Shown here piece by piece: positions 56,087 to 64,000 of a DNA stretch of 64,000 nt. The stretch is from the NCBI GenBank assembly GCA_963741135.1, contig CAVUHC010000008.1, positions 1,860,001 to 1,924,000 on the forward strand. The letters are read 5' to 3'. Origin of the DNA: Gp6-AA40 sp963741135. GTDB lineage: Bacteria; Acidobacteriota; Vicinamibacteria; Vicinamibacterales; UBA2999. Every line of letters starts with the position of its first letter. Position 1 is the stretch's first letter. Both the position numbers and the translations under genes were made by a program. The notes under the pieces were generated by a model, which did no database searches, was not told the DNA's origin, and was given only the letters and a program-made list of their open reading frames with translations.

Positions 56087-56343
56087 CAGCCGCGAGAGCC
56101 TCGTTTCATGTCCAGTTCCAGTCGCGCGACCTCGCGCTGCACGTGGGACAGCCGACGCGCCACCGAGACCAGGTAGGCAAACAGCGCCAGCCAAACGAAC
56201 GCATACGCGACGACCAGTAGAGGTGCGGCGGGCAACTGATCCTGCGCGGGCAGTTGTGACACCGGCACGAACTCCTCCTGCTGCTGCGTCTGCGGCTGCG
56301 GCTGCTGTGCCGCCAGCGGTGCGCAAAGCAACAGAACCGACAT
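56086..56343 (-). CDS. ccmD: CcmD-like cytochrome c biogenesis protein
   Basis: The 85-residue product has a signal-like start (MSVLLLCAPLAAQ), a glutamine-rich stretch (PQTQQQEEFVPV) and one helix with PLLVVAYAFVWLALFAYLVS, as in CcmD. CcmD helps release holo-CcmE from the CcmABC complex. ATG chosen at 56343; the frame upstream runs through a CTCCGTGTCTCC word repeat (56369-56397). Confidence 0.78.
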   Translation of the reverse strand: MSVLLLCAPLAAQQPQPQTQQQEEFVPVSQLPAQDQLPAAPLLVVAYAFVWLALFAYLVSVARRLSHVQREVARLELDMKRGSRG

Positions 56344-56368
56344 CCCTATTGCTCGTGCAACACAAACT

Positions 56369-56397
56369 CCGTGTCTCCGTGTCTCCGTGGCTAGTCT
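56369..56397. repeat. CTCCGTGTCTCCGTG word repeat upstream of ccmD
   Basis: CTCCGTGTCTCCGTGTCTCC (from 56369) followed by GTGGCTAGT, a direct word repeat in the gap between ccmC and ccmD. It belongs to the same word group as those at 36941, 54226 and 55112. Confidence 0.7.
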
Positions 56398-56416
56398 CAG
56401 AAAAAAGCGCATAGGG

Positions 56417-57073
56417 TTACTCATCCAGCGAAAGGTAGAGTGCGTCGAGCCGCGCGCGCTGTTCTTCCAGGTGCACGCGGAGCCTCAGTAACAGCACGAA
56501 TAGAAGCAGGAAGCAGGCGACGCTGAACCAGAGCGCCAGCCCCATGTCCACGGGCAACGTCGGCACGACGGTGGTGGCCGGGTGGATCGTCCGCCAGTAG
56601 TTCACCGACACGTAGACGAATGGCACATTCGCCATGCCGAACAGCGCCAGGCCGGCGGCGAGCTTGTCCGAGCCCGGGCCGCCATACTTCCGCACCAGGA
56701 GGTATGCCCACGCAACCATCCATCCCATGAGGCTCGAGGTCAGGCGAACGTCCCACTGCCACCAGACGCCCCATGCTTTGCGCGCCCACAGCGGTCCCGT
56801 CACCAGCACGATGGCGCCGAACAGCACCGTCAGCTCCGCTGCTGCGTACGCAAGGCGATCCTGACGGGGCGAACCGCGGAAGAGGAACCGCGCGCTCGCG
56901 ATCCCACACACGATGGCCGACAGCAGAAAGATCCACGCCGACGGCAGGTGGTAGTAAAAGATTTTCTGCACGAGCCCCATCGTCGACTCGTAGTCGGCGT
57001 TGGCAATGAGGAACGGTGACGCCGTAAACATCACGGCGCACAGGCCGGCAAGCGGGATAAACCATTTAGGCAT
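56417..57073 (-). CDS. ccmC: Haem exporter subunit CcmC
   Basis: A polytopic membrane protein with the WWQWDVRLTSSLMGW tryptophan-rich motif and conserved histidine regions (FYYHLPSAWIF), typical of CcmC, which binds and presents haem for CcmE. Complete at about 218 residues. It lies on the minus strand between ccmB (across a repeat) and ccmD. Confidence 0.92.
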   Translation of the reverse strand: MPKWFIPLAGLCAVMFTASPFLIANADYESTMGLVQKIFYYHLPSAWIFLLSAIVCGIASARFLFRGSPRQDRLAYAAAELTVLFGAIVLVTGPLWARKAWGVWWQWDVRLTSSLMGWMVAWAYLLVRKYGGPGSDKLAAGLALFGMANVPFVYVSVNYWRTIHPATTVVPTLPVDMGLALWFSVACFLLLFVLLLRLRVHLEEQRARLDALYLSLDE

Positions 57074-57084
57074 AGATGGATCTT

Positions 57085-57324
57085 ACCGTTCACCCTTCTG
57101 TGTTCGAAGTTCTCGGTTCGTGTTCAGGTTCATGTTCGGTTCAGAGTTCGGCGTTCGAAGTTCGCGGTTCGGCATTCATGGTTCGACGTTCACGGTTCGC
57201 GGCTGGTGCCTCGCGGGAACGCAGAACATAGAACCGCGAACACAGCACCGAACATGAACACGAACAGAGAAGCGAGAAGTCAGAAGCGTGAACACCTCCG
57301 TTCAGGTTCAATCTTCGTTCAGGT
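57085..57324. repeat. GTTCGAAGTTCG-type word repeat between ccmC and ccmB
   Basis: Words such as GTGTTCGAAGTTCTCGGTTC, TTCGTGTTCAGGTTCATG and GCGTTCGAAGTTCGCGG occur from about 57085 to 57210. Their complements (GAACACGAACAGAGAAGC) follow to 57324. They fill the gap between ccmC and ccmB, 251 bp, where I see no gene. Confidence 0.75.
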
Positions 57325-58005
57325 TCAATCCGTCATCAACGGCTCGAAGGTCCACAGCGCCAGCGTCACGAACACCACGTCGAGCGCGAGGAGCAACGCC
57401 ACCCAGAACCGCACGAGAGAGAGCTCCACGTCCGGCTCGAGCAGAGCCGCCGTCGCACGGACGCCGGCAATGATGACTGGAACCGTGATCGGATACAACA
57501 GCACGGGCAGAAGGACGTCGCGGCTGCGTGCCCGTACCAGCATCGCCGAAAACAGGGTGCCGACGGCCGAGAAGCCCACAGTGCCGCTGACGAGCACTGC
57601 GCTCAGCCAGAATGGATGCGACAGCAGCGGGGCCTGGAACAGAAAGGCCACGAGCGGCACCAGCACGAGTTCCGCAGCGCTGAGCAGGGCGATGATACCC
57701 AGGAGCTTGCCGACGTAGATTGCCGGGCGAGCGGCGGGCGCCATCAGGAGCGCGCGCAACGTCTCCGACTGCCGCTCGCGCTCGAACGTCCTGCCAAGCG
57801 CGAGAGTCCCCGCAAACGCGATCGCGATCCAGAGGATCCCGGCGGCGCCATCCTCGGGCGCCTTCCCTTCCTTCACGAGCGCGAACGCAAAGAACAGCAC
57901 GCACGAGATGGCGAAAAACAGGGTCGTGTACGCGATCTCGAGACTCCGGACTTCGACGGTGAGGTCCTTTCGCAGCACGAGCCACGCGGTCCGGCTAAAT
58001 GTCAC
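57325..58005 (-). CDS. ccmB: Haem exporter subunit CcmB
   Basis: The 226-residue integral membrane protein has VLRKDLTVEVRSLEIAYTTL and the RERQSETLRALLMAPAARPA region common to CcmB. It pairs with the CcmA ATPase to release haem-bound CcmE. Its start overlaps the ccmA stop by 4 bp. Confidence 0.92.
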   Translation of the reverse strand: MTFSRTAWLVLRKDLTVEVRSLEIAYTTLFFAISCVLFFAFALVKEGKAPEDGAAGILWIAIAFAGTLALGRTFERERQSETLRALLMAPAARPAIYVGKLLGIIALLSAAELVLVPLVAFLFQAPLLSHPFWLSAVLVSGTVGFSAVGTLFSAMLVRARSRDVLLPVLLYPITVPVIIAGVRATAALLEPDVELSLVRFWVALLLALDVVFVTLALWTFEPLMTD

Positions 58006-58718
58006 GAGACTCCGGTGCGGCCCATCACGGTGCGATAGGTCGATCGAAGCGCATCGGGACGAGCGACCGTGTCGACCATCCGTCCGTCGCGCAGGAATAG
58101 GGCGCTGTCGAGAAGACCGTCGGCCAGGTCGAGGTCGTGGGTTGCGAGGACGACAATGGCGCCCTCGGCGCGTAATCCGCGGAGCCTGGCAACCAGCGCC
58201 GCAGCCGACGCGTCGTCGAGCCCGGTGAACGGTTCATCGAGCAGCACGAGCCGGGGTCGATGAATCAGCGCACGCTCGAGCGCTACGCGTTGCCGCATCC
58301 CCCTCGAGAAACTCGCGATCGGGTCGTCCGCACGGTCCGAGAGACCTGCCTGCTCGAGTGCAGCCGAAGCAGCCGCCCGCGCATTCGCCGCACCATACAG
58401 ACCGGCAAAAAAGGTGAGATTTTCGTGTGCCGTCAGTTCGGGATAGAGGAACAGATCGTGGCCAAGGATGCCGATGGTTCGGCGAAGCGACGCGCCCGTG
58501 GCCTTCGGCGTGTGGAGGCCATACCTGATGTCACCCTCGCTCGGACGCATCAGCGTTGCGAGCAGCGCGATCATCGTCGACTTGCCTGCCCCGTTTGGGC
58601 CGAGCAGCCCGAGGATCGTGCCGCTGCCCGCTCGGAAGGAGATGCGTGAAAGGGCGCGTCGCCGGCCGAAATGACGCGAGACGTCGTCGGCCGTTACCTG
58701 GTCGAAGTCGATGATCAC
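58002..58718 (-). CDS. ccmA: Haem exporter ATPase CcmA
   Basis: The 238-residue ABC ATPase has Walker A GLLGPNGAGKSTMIAL, signature SFSRGMRQRVALERAL and Walker B LVLLDEPFTGLDD. It energises CcmB in the haem handling complex. Complete. Confidence 0.93.
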   Translation of the reverse strand: MIIDFDQVTADDVSRHFGRRRALSRISFRAGSGTILGLLGPNGAGKSTMIALLATLMRPSEGDIRYGLHTPKATGASLRRTIGILGHDLFLYPELTAHENLTFFAGLYGAANARAAASAALEQAGLSDRADDPIASFSRGMRQRVALERALIHRPRLVLLDEPFTGLDDASAAALVARLRGLRAEGAIVVLATHDLDLADGLLDSALFLRDGRMVDTVARPDALRSTYRTVMGRTGVS

Positions 58719-58785
58719 CTAGCGAGGCTGCGCCTCTGACCGCCGAGCATGTGGCTCCGCCTCGCTAGAGTGGCAGTATCTCTTT

Positions 58786-58847
58786 GCCCCGCTTCGCGGG
58801 GCGATAAAACTTGACTCAATTGGCTGGAATTCAGGTGGTCAAGTTTT
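58786..58847 (-). terminator. Two hairpins after the 58848 gene
   Basis: AAAACTTGAC (58806-58815) and GTCAAGTTTT (58838-58847) form a 10-bp stem just downstream of the preceding minus gene's stop, ending in TTTT on the minus strand. A second stem, GCCCCGC/GCGGGGC (58786-58802), lies 3 bp beyond. They may end transcription of the upstream gene group before ccmA. Confidence 0.45.
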
Positions 58848-60077
58848 CTAGGCGGCAAGGCCCTCACCGCCTCCCCGCGGACTCGCCTCGTCAAGCTCTC
58901 CGTAGATCTGTTCCAGCTCCGCGATGAGCCGTTGCTTGCGCGCCAGGTCCTTCGCCGATTCGTCGCCGCTGCGAATGCGCTCCTCGATGCGCGCCAGATC
59001 GCCGAGCAGCGTGTCACGGCGCGACATCAGCTTCGACCGCGACTCGCGCGATCCCGACCCGCTGGGCCGCGCAAGCCAGAGCCCAAGCAGGCCGATGGTC
59101 GCCGCGAGGCCGAGCGCGATGTTCCTGGGCGTCGAGCTGTGGACCGGCAGCCCGGAGATCTGCATCGTCAGCGTGCCGCCGGCTGGCATGGCACCGCCGT
59201 TTGCCAGGATGAAACTGGTGCCGTCCTCGGACTTGACGTCGCCAACGGTCGTGAACTGCGGCGACGACATCGCCAGAGTCCCCAGCTTTTGTGAAGCGAC
59301 GGTCACCTGCTCGATCGGCACGGGCCACTTCTGCGTCATGGTCAGCGTGGCGCTGCTGAAAGGCATTTGAAATCCGACCTGGACGGGCGTGACGCCGGAT
59401 GCAAAAGGACCGGTCACCGTGATCCGTGCCCCACCGACAATGGCCTGAGGTGACGACCCCTCGAGTGTGAACGCCCCGGCTGCCTCCGCCGGAAGATCGA
59501 TGATGAGCGGCCCACCGATATCAACTCGCGCCCGGGCGTTGTTGATGATCTCCAGCATGTAATAGACCCGCATCAAGTCGTCGGGATATTCGATGACGAT
59601 GCGGCTATTGCCGCCGAGGATCACCGCTCCACGCACCGGCGGGGCTGCGGCGGCTTGCGTCTCTTCCTTTGTGCGCCGCTCGGCTGCTTTCGCGAGGTCC
59701 GCCACCAGGATCAGGCGAAGGCCTCCCGACGTCGGGACGACAAACGGATCGGAAGCCAGCTTCTCCCCGTTGACGACAGCCTCAGCGCGCCCATTCGCGC
59801 CTGCGGGCAGACCTTTGAACTCGGCGCGTCCCTGCTCGTCAGTGACCGCAGTCCTCGTCGTATCGCCAACCGTCATCGAGACCTTCTGGCCGATGATGTT
59901 GTTACCGATGGATTCACGGACCACGCGAACTGTGATCGTCCCGGTCTGCAGGTCCCCGGCAGGTATCGCCTTGCCGTTGATCAGCGAAGGGTCAGGCATC
60001 TGAACTTGTGCGCTTACGGTGCTCGCGACCCCGAGCACCAAAGCCAGTCCGCCAAACCTCGTCAAAGCTCCTCTCAC
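58848..60077 (-). CDS. Membrane-anchored protein with carboxypeptidase-regulatory-like domain, in the ccm cluster
   Basis: Signal peptide (VRGALTRFGGLALVLGVAST) then a carboxypeptidase-regulatory-like region (GTITVRVVRESIGNNIIGQK, DEQGRAEFKGLPAGANGRAE), more beta-rich sequence and a C-terminal membrane helix (IALGLAATIGLLGLWLA). GTG start at 60077 overlaps the preceding zinc-ribbon gene stop (GTGA). It may link haem or cytochrome handling to the membrane; no function is known. Confidence 0.7.
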   Translation of the reverse strand: MRGALTRFGGLALVLGVASTVSAQVQMPDPSLINGKAIPAGDLQTGTITVRVVRESIGNNIIGQKVSMTVGDTTRTAVTDEQGRAEFKGLPAGANGRAEAVVNGEKLASDPFVVPTSGGLRLILVADLAKAAERRTKEETQAAAAPPVRGAVILGGNSRIVIEYPDDLMRVYYMLEIINNARARVDIGGPLIIDLPAEAAGAFTLEGSSPQAIVGGARITVTGPFASGVTPVQVGFQMPFSSATLTMTQKWPVPIEQVTVASQKLGTLAMSSPQFTTVGDVKSEDGTSFILANGGAMPAGGTLTMQISGLPVHSSTPRNIALGLAATIGLLGLWLARPSGSGSRESRSKLMSRRDTLLGDLARIEERIRSGDESAKDLARKQRLIAELEQIYGELDEASPRGGGEGLAA

Positions 60078-60796
60078 CAATCCCCCATCTGATATCCGCA
60101 ACCCTTGCAGAACCGCGCGTCAGGATCGTTTTGGGTGCAGCAGGACAAGCAGATTTTCGCGGCGGGTTTCTCTCCTTGACTGGGGAGAACCGCGACTTGT
60201 CCCGACGAAGCCTGTGGCAAAGTCGGGTCCGGTTTGGGTTCCTCTCGCGGACCTGAGACGGTCCGCGGTGTTGCCGGATCGTCTCGCGGACCTAATAAGG
60301 TCCGCGCCGCAGGAGCTGAGACGGTCCGCGCCGCAGGCGATCGTTTCCCGAGCCGCTTGTCGAGCTCCATCTGGATCGCCTCGCGGTACCCGCTGCCCGC
60401 ATCGAGCTGCCGCAGCAGACCCGCGGCGCGGCCGCGCAGCCTGGCGCCCATCTCCGCGAAGTCCTTGTCCGACACCTTCCCCATCGCGTGGTCGAACTCG
60501 AGATCTTTGATCGACCGCAGCACCAGCGACTTCTCGCGCTCGAGCGCGGCACGGGTGCGTCCACCGAAGATTTGGGGGCCCGCAGGAGCGTCCTCCCCCG
60601 CCAGCGGCGAGCACATCCGCCACGCGGCGACGCCGACAGCTGCCGCGCCGAAAATTACGAAGCTGAGAACAATGATGGCCGCGGGGCTCTGGCCTTCCGA
60701 GAGGAAGACGACGATGGTCGCGCCCATGAGGCCGGCGAGCGTGAAGAACTGCCAGGGCTGAAGCGGCTGGGGTTCAGTCGAGGTTGCGGAGCTCAT
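60074..60796 (-). CDS. Zinc-ribbon membrane protein between ccmF-ccmH and ccmA
   Basis: The 240-residue product has two helices (FFTLAGLMGATIVVFL; AIIVLSFVIFGAAAV), an alpha-helical region (RSIKDLEFDHAMGKVSDKDF, resembling CcmI-type linkers) and a C-terminal zinc ribbon (CLSCCTQNDPDARFCKGCG). The linker region is rich in Pro/Arg and coincides with REP-like DNA (60241-60340). Start at 60796 overlaps the ccmF-ccmH end. It might act as the CcmI-like component of the pathway. Confidence 0.68.
   Translation of the reverse strand: MSSATSTEPQPLQPWQFFTLAGLMGATIVVFLSEGQSPAAIIVLSFVIFGAAAVGVAAWRMCSPLAGEDAPAGPQIFGGRTRAALEREKSLVLRSIKDLEFDHAMGKVSDKDFAEMGARLRGRAAGLLRQLDAGSGYREAIQMELDKRLGKRSPAARTVSAPAARTLLGPRDDPATPRTVSGPREEPKPDPTLPQASSGQVAVLPSQGEKPAAKICLSCCTQNDPDARFCKGCGYQMGDW
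60241..60340. repeat. REP-like palindromes inside the zinc-ribbon gene
   Basis: CGCGGACCTGAGACGGTCCG (60246-60265), CGCGGACCTAATAAGGTCCGC (60287-60307) and a partial GAGACGGTCCGCGCCGCAGG lie in the coding region. They encode the linker repeated as AARTVSAPAARTLLGPRDDP and PRTVSGPREEP. The DNA matches the RAYT-associated palindrome family. Confidence 0.85.
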
Positions 60797-63236
60797 CGTC
60801 CAGGCGTGCACTGAGAGTGGGGTCGAGAGCCGCATCGCCTGCTGCGGCAAGCGAAGACCCTGATGACCAGCGGCGCGCGGTCAACACGACCGCGATCAGG
60901 CCGACGAAGGCCGCGACGTACGGCAACAGCCACGCGAGCCGGTTGAAGCCCTTATCGATCGGGGCACCCAGGATATCCTGGCCGCCGTAATCCTTCACAA
61001 AGGCGGCGAGCACTGCGTCGTGATCGTTACCCTCTTCGAGCAACCCCGCCAGTTTCGCGCGCTCATCTTTCCAGTGTTGGCAGCTCGGCGCCATTTGACA
61101 GTTGCCAAGCATCGCGCGGCATCCGCACATGCACATGATCTCGCTCTCGAGCTGCCGTTGCTCGCCTGAACGCGGCATCACCGGGACGTTCTTGCCCGTC
61201 TGCGCGCGCACCCCAGCGGGCCACATCACGAGCGACAACAGCAACAGCGACGTCGTCACGGCATTCGCCGGAAGGGTTGCGAGGGCAAACGAGAATATGG
61301 TGTCGGGCAGCAGCGCGATACCCGTGCCGATGGCCAGCACGCCGAAGCCCGCCCAGACCCAGTTGACCAGCGGATTGACGATGATGCCCATGCTCGCGCT
61401 TTGATCTTCGACGGCGAACGCCGGCATCACGATATAGAGGTCTTCGGCGAACCCGCGGCGGATGGCAACCTCGGTCGTTGGTTCACTTTCGTGCTTGCGG
61501 AAGTACCACTTCGCCGGATACATCCGGGTCAGCTCTTTGCCGTCGCGGAAGATCGTCGTGTCCGCCGTGATCATCTGCTTCTGGCCGTCGTCAGTGACTT
61601 TGACGCCGTTGAGTAGCACGGTGAATGGGCCCACCTGGGCCTGCTGTCCCGGCTTGAGCGACACCTGCTCTTCCTTCTGGAAGCCGCTACCTGCGAAACC
61701 CAGGAAGATCAGCACGACGCCGACATGGATGACATAGCCGCCGTACCGCCGCTTGTTACGTGCGACGAGTCCGATGGCGGCCGTCAGGATGTCCGTGCCC
61801 GTGGCGCCCTGCCGCACGCGCGCGCCGCGCCAGAACTCCTGCGCGATGGTGCCTACGACAAACGCGCTGAACGCAAAGCACAGCCCTGAGGCCCACACGC
61901 GCACGCCGAGCGCAACAACGGTGACGCCGACGACGAGCGCGCACGCGCCGGGAATCAGGAAGGAATCCCTGAGATTGATCAGCGTCGACTTCCGCCACGC
62001 GGTCAGCGGGCCGTAGCCTGTCAGGAACAGGAGCATGAGGCCAATCGGCAGCATCCACTTGTTGAAGAACGGCGGCCCTACCGTCAGCCGCTGGCCCGTA
62101 ATCGCCTCGCTCAGCGTCGGGAACATCGTCGCGAAGAGGACGAACAGGGCCGCGAAGAGGAGGATCCAGTTGTTGATGAGGAAGGCGGCTTCGCGCGACA
62201 CCCACGAATCGAGCTCGTTCCGGGAGCGCAGCAGAGGCAGCCGGTACAACACGAATCCGAAGCTCACCGCGACGATCGTGATCATGAAGGCGGTGAACAT
62301 CCGCGCCAGCGCGATGTCTTCACCGAATGCGTGCACTGACTGCACGATGCCAGACCGCGTCATGAACGTGCCGAAAATCGTCAGGAAGAACGTGATGATC
62401 ACCAGCGAGACATTCCAGACGCGCAGCATGCCGCGCTTCTCCTGGACCATCACCGAGTGAAGAAAAGCGGTCGCCGTGAACCACGGCAGCAGACCCGCGT
62501 TCTCGACCGGATCCCAGCCCCAGTACCCGCCCCATCCGAGCTCTTCGTACGCCCAGATCATCCCGAGGCACAGGCCGAATGACAGGCAGAACCACGAGAT
62601 CATCGTCCAGCGGCGGACCGCGCGGAGCCATGAATCATCGAGGTGACCGGTAATCAACGCCGCCATGCCGAAGGCGTATGGGATCGTCAGCCCGACGAAG
62701 CCGAGATACATCGTCGGCGGATGGATCGCCATGTAGAAGTTCTGCAGCAGCGGGTTGAGGCCGCGGCCGTCGGTCGGCGCCGACGTGATGAAGGTGTCGA
62801 AGGGGTTGTTGTGGATCACCATCAGGAACAGGAAGAACATCTCGACCATCGAGATGATCGCGACGACGTAGGGAATCAATTCCCTGTGCCGCTCCCGGTT
62901 CACATAGACGGCGGTGCTGCCAAACATCGACAGCATGAAGACCCAGAACATGATCGAGCCGTCGAGCCCGCCCCAGTACGACGTGATCTTGTAGAAGAGG
63001 GGCTGGACCGAATCTGAATAGTGCTGGACGTACTTGATTGAATAGTCGTTGGTGACGAACGAGTAGATCATCACCGCGGACGCGCAGATCATGACGGCGG
63101 ACAACAGGTAGAACGCGCCGATACCGCTTTCGATCAGGCGCCGCGAGCGGCGTCGCGCGCCGGCGATCGAAATCGCAGCGGCGTACGCGCAGATGACAAA
63201 CGCCGTGAGAAGGAGGTACGAACCGAGAGAGGCCAT
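60774..63236 (-). CDS. ccmF: Haem lyase CcmF fused to CcmH
   Basis: The product has 820 residues. Its first about 670 residues are CcmF: many helices, the WGGYWGWDPVENAGLLPWF haem-handling motif (about 235-255), and conserved histidine regions. The final about 120 residues are a CcmH-type domain, with EIMCMCGCRAMLGNCQM (CxC pair, about 698-709) and DILGAPIDKGFNRLAWLLPY. CcmF with CcmH attaches haem to apocytochrome c. Such a CcmFH fusion is unusual. ATG at 63236 overlaps the ccmE stop (TAATG). Confidence 0.9.
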   Translation of the reverse strand: MASLGSYLLLTAFVICAYAAAISIAGARRRSRRLIESGIGAFYLLSAVMICASAVMIYSFVTNDYSIKYVQHYSDSVQPLFYKITSYWGGLDGSIMFWVFMLSMFGSTAVYVNRERHRELIPYVVAIISMVEMFFLFLMVIHNNPFDTFITSAPTDGRGLNPLLQNFYMAIHPPTMYLGFVGLTIPYAFGMAALITGHLDDSWLRAVRRWTMISWFCLSFGLCLGMIWAYEELGWGGYWGWDPVENAGLLPWFTATAFLHSVMVQEKRGMLRVWNVSLVIITFFLTIFGTFMTRSGIVQSVHAFGEDIALARMFTAFMITIVAVSFGFVLYRLPLLRSRNELDSWVSREAAFLINNWILLFAALFVLFATMFPTLSEAITGQRLTVGPPFFNKWMLPIGLMLLFLTGYGPLTAWRKSTLINLRDSFLIPGACALVVGVTVVALGVRVWASGLCFAFSAFVVGTIAQEFWRGARVRQGATGTDILTAAIGLVARNKRRYGGYVIHVGVVLIFLGFAGSGFQKEEQVSLKPGQQAQVGPFTVLLNGVKVTDDGQKQMITADTTIFRDGKELTRMYPAKWYFRKHESEPTTEVAIRRGFAEDLYIVMPAFAVEDQSASMGIIVNPLVNWVWAGFGVLAIGTGIALLPDTIFSFALATLPANAVTTSLLLLSLVMWPAGVRAQTGKNVPVMPRSGEQRQLESEIMCMCGCRAMLGNCQMAPSCQHWKDERAKLAGLLEEGNDHDAVLAAFVKDYGGQDILGAPIDKGFNRLAWLLPYVAAFVGLIAVVLTARRWSSGSSLAAAGDAALDPTLSARLDDELRNLD

Positions 63237-63685
63237 TACTTGGTACCCGACGTTGCCGCCGGGGTCGTGCCCGACGCGCCTGCCGGTGGGAGCTTGGCTG
63301 GGTCGTACTTCGAGGGGCACTTCGCCATCACGCCGTCTTTCTCTACCTGGAAGGTGCCGTCAGCCGAAAGCCTGCCCTTCAGCACGACTTCCGAGTCCGC
63401 CTTGAACGTGTCTGGAACGATGCCCGTGTAGTACGCGCGAACAACGGTGCCTTTGTTCTGCACGTCGAAGCGATACTCGAGGGAGTCACGCTTGCGCGCT
63501 GGCTCTCCCTGGACGAAGCCGTGGAGCTGGAGGTTCTTGCCGTACCAGGCGTCCGGGTTCGCCATCACCTCGTCCACGTGTTTGTAGTATTCGGTGCCCT
63601 CGCTGAGCGTGGAGTACAGCAGTCCACCAAACGCCAGCACGAGCACGACGCACGTCAGGCCAATCTTTGCGGCTTTCTGACTCAT
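63236..63685 (-). CDS. ccmE: Haem chaperone CcmE with CxxxY motif
   Basis: The 149-residue protein has one N-terminal helix (IGLTCVVLVLAFGGLLYST) and the OB-fold typical of CcmE (LEYRFDVQNKGTVVRAYYTG). The haem-binding residue sits in VMAKCPSKYDPA, a CxxxY motif (about C123, Y127) in place of HxxxY. It is the first gene of the cluster, upstream of ccmF-ccmH. Confidence 0.9.
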   Translation of the reverse strand: MSQKAAKIGLTCVVLVLAFGGLLYSTLSEGTEYYKHVDEVMANPDAWYGKNLQLHGFVQGEPARKRDSLEYRFDVQNKGTVVRAYYTGIVPDTFKADSEVVLKGRLSADGTFQVEKDGVMAKCPSKYDPAKLPPAGASGTTPAATSGTK

Positions 63686-64000
63686 AGGTAAGGACTTCCC
63701 AGAAATGGAGACGCGTCCAGAATAGCCCGCCCGTCAAGGTGGGTCAACCTGCAAAGACGGTTGCGGCGCGGACCCTCTCGGGTCCGCGGAATCTCAGCCG
63801 ATCCTGGCGACGAACGGCGGCGACGACCCGGTCGCAGCGGATCTTCCGTGCGCGATGTCGTGCTGTCGGTCGCAGCGTTCGACTCTCGCGCGGCTCGAGG
63901 AAATCCGCGCGGACGCCGCCGCTCAGCTCGCCGTGGGCATCTCCCACGGCCGCACTGTCACGGCTTAGACAAGGCGGCGTCTTTGATCATCTGAAAGACA
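63686..64000. other. Unresolved window end with one REP palindrome
   Basis: This 315 bp contains GGCGCGGACCCTCTCGGGTC continuing CGCGG (63766-63789), a REP copy, and a region 63797-63968 without a convincing gene. A short plus-strand frame ending ISHGRTVTA and stop at 63966-63968 is possible but starts nowhere supported. I see no promoter for ccmE that I can defend. Confidence 0.4.

Noticed and set aside
63761..63994. A plus-strand protein at the right edge of the window
   Set aside because: The reading frame begins in a REP palindrome, has no ribosome binding site and shows no domain. It is not supported.

Overview
This 64 kb high-GC window looks like a chromosomal segment from an Acidobacteriota-type bacterium, perhaps near Vicinamibacteria. 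The inference rests on two OAR-like TonB-dependent receptors with carboxypeptidase-regulatory N-termini, VWFA-related secreted proteins, many short outer-membrane barrels and several families of short dispersed inverted repeats. No rRNA or tRNA gene was recognised, so the taxonomy is not proven.

Layout. 1-7 kb: a GH19-type endolysin-like gene, two secreted proteins of unknown function, a large TonB-dependent receptor and a small barrel. 6.1-23.2 kb: a complete Tad/Flp pilus locus. It opens with a sigma-54 activator and a DUF192 gene, then a candidate sigma-54 promoter with a perfect upstream palindrome. Two PilZ-like genes, two Flp pilins, the prepilin peptidase, TadE, CpaB, CpaC, a TadE/G-like protein, CpaE, CpaF, TadB, TadC and TadD follow, ending with a double-VWA protein and a protein with a TonB-like C-terminus. 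23.3-36.2 kb (minus strand): sugar epimerase, an NtrC-type regulator, HtrA protease, DNA ligase LigA, polyprenyl diphosphate synthase, TatD, MetG, LarC and RadC. The RNase P RNA lies on the plus strand inside this block. 36.2-50.2 kb: a lipoprotein, a metallo-beta-lactamase-fold protein, a second TonB receptor, a beta-propeller protein, a REP-associated tyrosine transposase (RAYT) among its palindromes, DapF, Dtd, TtcA, two glycosyltransferases and a DedA-like protein. 50.2-55.9 kb: a barrel, an inositol-monophosphatase family enzyme, an anti-sigma-type kinase, AroA-AroK and a phosphoesterase. 55.9-63.7 kb: a System I cytochrome c maturation cluster, ccmE, ccmF-ccmH fusion, two accessory genes, ccmA, ccmB, ccmC and ccmD.

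Two themes stand out. First, a RAYT gene sits among palindromes of the form GCGGACC(N)GGTCCGC. Copies of that palindrome occur in at least eight places, several inside reading frames (ligA, a membrane glycosyltransferase, a zinc-ribbon protein). At least four unrelated families of word-like inverted repeats fill intergenic gaps. Second, about twenty genes are broken by single-base frame changes, often in homopolymers and including the essential gene ligA. Since the reading resumes cleanly in another frame, these look like assembly indels rather than gene death. I give such genes one combined span and state where the frame changes.

The Tad genes work together as a pilus machine: pilin, peptidase, ATPases CpaE and CpaF, platform TadB/TadC, secretin CpaC and pilotin-like TadD. 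The Ccm genes form the haem delivery and ligation pathway. The CcmE here carries a CxxxY haem-binding motif instead of the usual HxxxY.
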